From: Pistricoccus aurantiacus
Lineage (GTDB): Bacteria; Pseudomonadota; Gammaproteobacteria; Pseudomonadales; Halomonadaceae
Assembly (NCBI RefSeq): GCF_042682565.1
Contig: NZ_JBHUIC010000013.1
Reading direction: 5' to 3' (one strand)
Length of the DNA stretch: 64,000 bases
The first letter of the stretch is position 1, and the number at the start of each line of letters is the position of its first letter. Of the stretch, positions 59,925 through 64,000 are shown piece after piece. A model generated the notes under the pieces. It was not told the origin of the DNA. It worked only from the letters and a program-made list of their open reading frames with translations, and did no database searches. The translations under genes and the position numbers were made by a program.

Positions 59925-62900
59925 ATGAAGAATCGTGACATTTATCAGAAGGATCCAACCACCCGGAAGCTGGTCAACGAAGGGGTGGTAAGCGTCAACG
60001 AAGAAAACACCAGTGATGCCCTGGCGTTTCTTCGCTACGAACTGGAAACGTTCGTTTGCGATGGTCAGTACGAAAAAGGGATGTCACACATCCTCGAAAC
60101 CTACCTCAAGAATATCGACCAGGCCCAGCAGCCGGCAGTGTGGGTGAGTGGGTTCTATGGCTCCGGCAAATCCCATCTGGTCAAAATGCTGCGGGCACTG
60201 TGGGTGGATACCGTCTTTGAAGACGGAGCCACGGCACGGGGAATTGCCAAACTGCCCCAGGGCATCAGCGATCACCTCAAGGAACTCAGCACTCAAGCCA
60301 AGCGTCATGGCGGCTTGCATGCTGCGTCCGGGACCTTGGGATCCGGTGCCAGCGGCAGTGTGCGCCTCGCCCTTCTAAGAATTCTGTTCAAGTCTGTCGA
60401 CCTGCCGGAGCAGTACCCGGTTGCCCGCTTCGTCATGTGGCTCAGACACGAGGGCATCTATGACCAGGTGCGCAAACAGGTGGAAGCCAACGGCTTCGAT
60501 TGGAATGAAGAGCTGGATAATTTCTACGTGGCCGAAGGTCTGCACGATGCTCTGGTACAGGCCAAGCCCGCCCTGTTTACCTCACCGACGTCTTGTGTCG
60601 AAACCCTGAATAACCTGTATCCGTACGTTCAGGACATCTCCAGTGACGACATGCTCAAGGCCATTCGCCAGGCTTTGACACAAGAGGGCAAATTCCCTCT
60701 GACGTTGGTCGTTCTGGACGAAGTTCAGCAGTTCATTGGCGAGGACAGCCAGCGCTCCATCGCCGTACAGGAAGTGGTGGAAGCATGCTGCAAGAACTTT
60801 GCTGGCAAGCTTCTGTTCATTGGTACCGGTCAGACCGCCGTTACCGGCACCAGTAACCTGAAAAAGCTTGAGGGCCGTTTCACCATCCGCGTTGAGCTCT
60901 CGGACGCCGATGTCGATGCCGTGATCCGCCAAGTCATCCTGGCCAAGAAGCCGGAAGCCAAGTCCCCCATTGAGCAGATCATGCAAACCAACCTGGGGGA
61001 AATTTCCAGGCACCTGGCCGGGACTACCCTCGGCCACCGTCAGGATGACTTGCCCTACTTCCCACAGGATTATCCCATCCTGCCGGTTCGCAGACGTTTC
61101 TGGGAAAACACCCTTCGCGTGCTGGATCAAACGGGCACCGACAGCCAGTTGCGCAACCAGCTCAGCATGGTGCACAAGGTTATCCAGACCAACCTGGAGG
61201 CCCCTCTGGGCTATGTGGTACCAGCCGATTACCTGTACTTCGATTCCGCCGACAAACTACTCCAGTCGCGCATTTTGCCCCGCAAGGTTCATGAAAAAAC
61301 CATGAGCTGGATCAAGGGCTCGGACGACGAACGCCTGATGGCTCGTGCCTGTGGCCTGGTGTTCCTGATCAACAAGCTGGGCGGTCAGAACAACGAAGTC
61401 GGCATTCGTGCCACGGTGGATTCCCTGGCGGACTTGCTTGTCGAGGACCTGTCCAGTGGGAGTAGCAGCCTGCGCAGCAAACTTCCGGGATTGCTGGATC
61501 GCTGCGAGCTGCTGATGAAAGTCGGCGATGAGTACCGCATCCAAACCGAAGAGAGCTCCGCCTGGACAGACGAATTCCTCAGCCAACGCGCGGCCCTATC
61601 CAGCGAGGCACACCGCATTCATGCCGAACGGGATGACCGTATCCGCCGCACTTTTGGCGAAGCGGCCCGTAAGCTGTCGCTGGTTCAGGGTGATGCAAAA
61701 GTCACCCGCGATATCTACCCGGTATTCGACGCACAGCTGCCAGACGATGCCGACCAACGCATTTGCGTCTGGGTTCGGGATGGATGGAGCGGCGACGAGA
61801 ACTCCGTACGCGCCGATGGCCGGCAAGCCGGTAACCAATCGCCCACCGTATTCGTGTTCATCCCCAAGCGCTCTGCGGATGACCTGCGGCACCATTTGAT
61901 TGATTACAAAGCCGCCAGTGCCACCCTGGACAAGCGGGGCGTACCCAACACCCCGGAGGGCACAGAGGCCCGCGCTGCCATGGAAACCACCAAGCAGACT
62001 GCTGAGGGCAAGATCCGGGAATTGCTGAACGAAGCCTTCTCCGGAGCTCGTGTCTTCCAGGGGGGCGGTAACGAGATTCTGGGCAACGATCTCCAGGAAA
62101 TGATTCTGGAAGCCGCCAACAACGCCCTGCAACGGCTTTACCCTCACTTCCATACCGCTGACCATGCCGGCTGGTCCAAAGTTTACGAAAAGGCCCAGAA
62201 AGGCGCGCCAGACGCCCTCAAGGTCGTGGGTGATGATGGTGAACCCGCCAAGAACCCGGTGTGTAAAGCTATTCTAGGTGCCATCGCCGGCGGCAAAAAA
62301 GGCGCGGATATTCGCACCCTTTTTGAGTCTTCCCCTTATGGCTGGTCCCGCGACGCCGTGGACGGCGGCCTCCAGGCCCTGTTGGTGGCAGGCCTTATCC
62401 GAGCTCAGGATGAGCGCGGCCAACCTCTTGAGCCCTCCAGCCTGGAGCGCAAGAGTATTGGCAAAACCCTGTTCAAGGTAGAGTCCGCCACCGTCACCAC
62501 CCCCCAGCGTATCCAGATCCGTAAGCTGCTGCAGAAGGTGGGTTTGTCCGCCAAGCAGGGTGAAGAGCTGGCGTATGTGCCTCAGTTCCTGCAGAAGCTT
62601 TCCGGCCTGGCTGACCAGGCCGGCGGAGAGGCGCCCAAGCCGGAGCGCCCAGATACCAGCTTCCTTGACGACATTCGCCTCACCGCCGGCAACGAGCAAT
62701 TGGTGGCGCTCTATAACCGGCGCGAAGAGCTGGCCTCCAACATCGAGACCTGGGAGCACCTCTCGGAGCGCATTCACCAGCGCTGGCCCAACTGGGCGGT
62801 ATTGAAGCGACTGATGTCCCATGCAGGCGGGCTCGACGATGCCGATGTCTTCCGGGCTCAGGTGGAAACTATTGAACAGCAGCGACAGTTGCTGACCGAC

Positions 62901-63362
62901 CCCGACCCGGTGGCCCCGCTGATTACCAGTCTGACACAGGCTCTCCGGGATGCACTGAATCGACTGGACCAGGATTACCAGAAACGCCACGAGCAAGGCA
63001 TGGCTCGCCTGACCGATGACAGCAACTGGCAGCAACTGGAGCCCGAACAGCGAAACCAGCTGTTGGCAGACCAGCGCCTGACCCTGGCGGATCAGCCCAA
63101 GGTCGCGGTTCAATCCACCCAAGAGGTGTTGAACACGCTGGATCAGTGCGCTCTGGCCATGTTTGCCGATCGCGTCGCTGCCCTTCCCAGCCGCTTTGAC
63201 AACGTGGCCGTGGCGGCAGCCGAGCTGTGCGAGCCGGAGATACAGTTTATCCATGTACCCCGCCGCACGCTGAAGTCTGACGCAGACATCGATGCCTGGG
63301 CCGAGGAAGTGAAGCAACAACTCAAGGCTGCGCTGCCAGACGGGCCAATTTCCGTCAAATAA
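59925..63362 (+). CDS. brxC: BREX protein BrxC, P-loop ATPase
   Basis: 1145-residue AAA-type ATPase essential for type 1 BREX defence and methylation. Walker A WVSGFYGSGKSHLVKML (G79-S83), Walker B-like LTLVVLDEVQQFIGE near 255, the sensor segment LLFIGTGQTAVTGTSNLKKL, a long middle part and a coiled C-terminal region (about 990-1090). The start MKNRDIYQKDPTTRKLVNEGV is characteristic of BrxC. ATG at 59925 follows AAGAGG; TTG at 59919 is a poorer choice. 15 bp after brxB. Confidence 0.93.
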   Translation: MKNRDIYQKDPTTRKLVNEGVVSVNEENTSDALAFLRYELETFVCDGQYEKGMSHILETYLKNIDQAQQPAVWVSGFYGSGKSHLVKMLRALWVDTVFEDGATARGIAKLPQGISDHLKELSTQAKRHGGLHAASGTLGSGASGSVRLALLRILFKSVDLPEQYPVARFVMWLRHEGIYDQVRKQVEANGFDWNEELDNFYVAEGLHDALVQAKPALFTSPTSCVETLNNLYPYVQDISSDDMLKAIRQALTQEGKFPLTLVVLDEVQQFIGEDSQRSIAVQEVVEACCKNFAGKLLFIGTGQTAVTGTSNLKKLEGRFTIRVELSDADVDAVIRQVILAKKPEAKSPIEQIMQTNLGEISRHLAGTTLGHRQDDLPYFPQDYPILPVRRRFWENTLRVLDQTGTDSQLRNQLSMVHKVIQTNLEAPLGYVVPADYLYFDSADKLLQSRILPRKVHEKTMSWIKGSDDERLMARACGLVFLINKLGGQNNEVGIRATVDSLADLLVEDLSSGSSSLRSKLPGLLDRCELLMKVGDEYRIQTEESSAWTDEFLSQRAALSSEAHRIHAERDDRIRRTFGEAARKLSLVQGDAKVTRDIYPVFDAQLPDDADQRICVWVRDGWSGDENSVRADGRQAGNQSPTVFVFIPKRSADDLRHHLIDYKAASATLDKRGVPNTPEGTEARAAMETTKQTAEGKIRELLNEAFSGARVFQGGGNEILGNDLQEMILEAANNALQRLYPHFHTADHAGWSKVYEKAQKGAPDALKVVGDDGEPAKNPVCKAILGAIAGGKKGADIRTLFESSPYGWSRDAVDGGLQALLVAGLIRAQDERGQPLEPSSLERKSIGKTLFKVESATVTTPQRIQIRKLLQKVGLSAKQGEELAYVPQFLQKLSGLADQAGGEAPKPERPDTSFLDDIRLTAGNEQLVALYNRREELASNIETWEHLSERIHQRWPNWAVLKRLMSHAGGLDDADVFRAQVETIEQQRQLLTDPDPVAPLITSLTQALRDALNRLDQDYQKRHEQGMARLTDDSNWQQLEPEQRNQLLADQRLTLADQPKVAVQSTQEVLNTLDQCALAMFADRVAALPSRFDNVAVAAAELCEPEIQFIHVPRRTLKSDADIDAWAEEVKQQLKAALPDGPISVK

Positions 63363-63383
63363 AGAGCCAGTTAAATAAGGGGA

Positions 63384-64000
63384 ATGACTTCATCCATGAG
63401 GACCGCCGCTAACATAGAGTCCCTGCTCCCGGAACTGGAGCACTGCATAGCCGACGACCTGGAAGACCAGGACCTCGACTTCAAGCAGTGGGACACGCAA
63501 AGCCGCGACAAAGCGGTGAGAACCGTGGTCCAGATGGCCGTATGCATGGCCAATGGCGGCGGCGGTACCGTGGTGTTTGGGGTGGCCGACCGGTCCCAAG
63601 GGCGTGAGAGTGCCATTATCGGCGTTCCGCCGGAAATCGACATCAACCTGCTGAAAAAGGCGGTTTACGACCAGACGGATCCGAAAATAACCCCGGTATT
63701 CGAAGAGCTGGCCGTACCGGAAGGCACCGGTCGCCTACTGCTTATGCAGATCTACCCCGGCATGCCGCCCTACACCGACAGCGCTGGGCGGGGCACCATC
63801 CGTGTAGGCAAGGATTGCCAGCCGCTCACCGGCACCTTGCGACGCAAAATCGGCGTGGAAACGGGCGAGACCGATTACACTGGCGAAGCCGTCTCCCCCG
63901 TGGACAACCAGTTACTATCCGCCACCGCCCTCGAGTCCCTACGCAATCAGGCCCGCAAGGAGCGGGCGCCGGAGGACCTGCTACGCCTGACCGATGTCGA
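63384..64000 (+). CDS. AlbA_2/Schlafen-type putative DNA-binding protein in BREX locus, 3' end beyond window
   Basis: At least 205 residues, open to the window end. The N-terminal AlbA_2 (Schlafen-like) domain is clear: EDQDLDFKQWD, MAVCMANGGGGTVVFGVAD and, further on, GRGTIRVGKDCQPL. Such proteins often continue into an ATP-binding (GHKL-like) and winged-helix region. It starts 22 bp after brxC in the slot before pglX, where some BREX loci carry accessory genes. ATG at 63384 or 63396 (AAGGGG upstream). Not a core BREX gene; role unknown. Confidence 0.75.
   Translation, partial: MTSSMRTAANIESLLPELEHCIADDLEDQDLDFKQWDTQSRDKAVRTVVQMAVCMANGGGGTVVFGVADRSQGRESAIIGVPPEIDINLLKKAVYDQTDPKITPVFEELAVPEGTGRLLLMQIYPGMPPYTDSAGRGTIRVGKDCQPLTGTLRRKIGVETGETDYTGEAVSPVDNQLLSATALESLRNQARKERAPEDLLRLTDV

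Larger units (their letters stand above)
53185..64000 (+). mobile_element. Integrative genomic island next to yicC, carrying a type 1 BREX locus (right end beyond window)
   Basis: From just after yicC the content changes: tyrosine integrase, AlpA regulators, DUF927 ATPase, MobI-like protein and BREX genes, none of them host core genes, with lower G+C especially at 53,190-57,100. The left border must lie between the yicC stop at 53184 and int. No direct repeat for the right border is visible because the element continues past 64000. A MobI-like gene and a palindrome-bearing non-coding region suggest that it can be mobilised. Confidence 0.8.

Overview
The window looks like chromosome of a high-GC gammaproteobacterium, most probably a Halomonadaceae member or a close relative (inference; no rRNA is present to prove it). 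Reasons: protein resemblance throughout, several quaternary-amine genes, and blocks familiar from pseudomonads and their relatives, namely pyrE-crc-rph-yicC and dsbD-tlpA-dsbG with its two-component system. The first 53.2 kb reads as host chromosome with small accessory insertions. The last 10.8 kb is a genomic island that is visibly more AT-rich in its first part.

Positions 1-11,000 hold a quaternary-amine type cluster: two gamma-butyrobetaine-hydroxylase-like dioxygenases (the first cut by the window edge), a divergent GlxA/AraC regulator, an HD-domain protein, a ThDP enzyme, an orphan betaine/choline-type binding protein, a periplasmic RidA and a DHA2 efflux pump. A toxin-antitoxin patch (hicAB, a ParD-like/zeta pair with a broken toxin, and a quinone-reductase relic) sits between the first dioxygenase and the regulator. 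Positions 11,250-17,730 carry a Fur-box-preceded aerobactin-type siderophore operon in the order iucA-iucB-iucC-iucD, led by an RTX-repeat protein and an internal terminator; no receptor is present.

Positions 17,880-53,190 are mostly housekeeping and stress genes: HAD hydrolase, M48 protease with two LemA proteins, a CaCA exchanger, oxidoreductases, a CBS-domain membrane protein, ddpX, a disulfide relay (dsbD, lgt-like/TlpA, dsbG) facing a DsbRS-like two-component system, two tandem Lin0512 proteins, an M24 aminopeptidase, a c-di-GMP enzyme in operon with a BLUF photoreceptor, a periplasmic HIUase, GMC oxidoreductase and tartrate-dehydrogenase genes flanking an aldehyde-dehydrogenase relic, sodC, tRNA-Arg(CCG), a diheme cytochrome c with an assembly ambiguity, rep, trmL, a YfaZ-like porin, and pyrE/crc/rph/yicC. 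The crc product is an ExoIII-fold protein with a degenerate active site.

Positions 53,190-64,000 are an integrative island inserted just after yicC: tyrosine integrase, two AlpA-like regulators around a DUF927 ATPase, a 737-bp non-coding region with a perfect 28-bp palindrome, a MobI-like protein, and the start of a type 1 BREX phage-defence locus (small HTH protein, brxA, brxB, brxC and an AlbA_2/Schlafen-type gene running off the end). pglX, pglZ and brxL should lie beyond the window.
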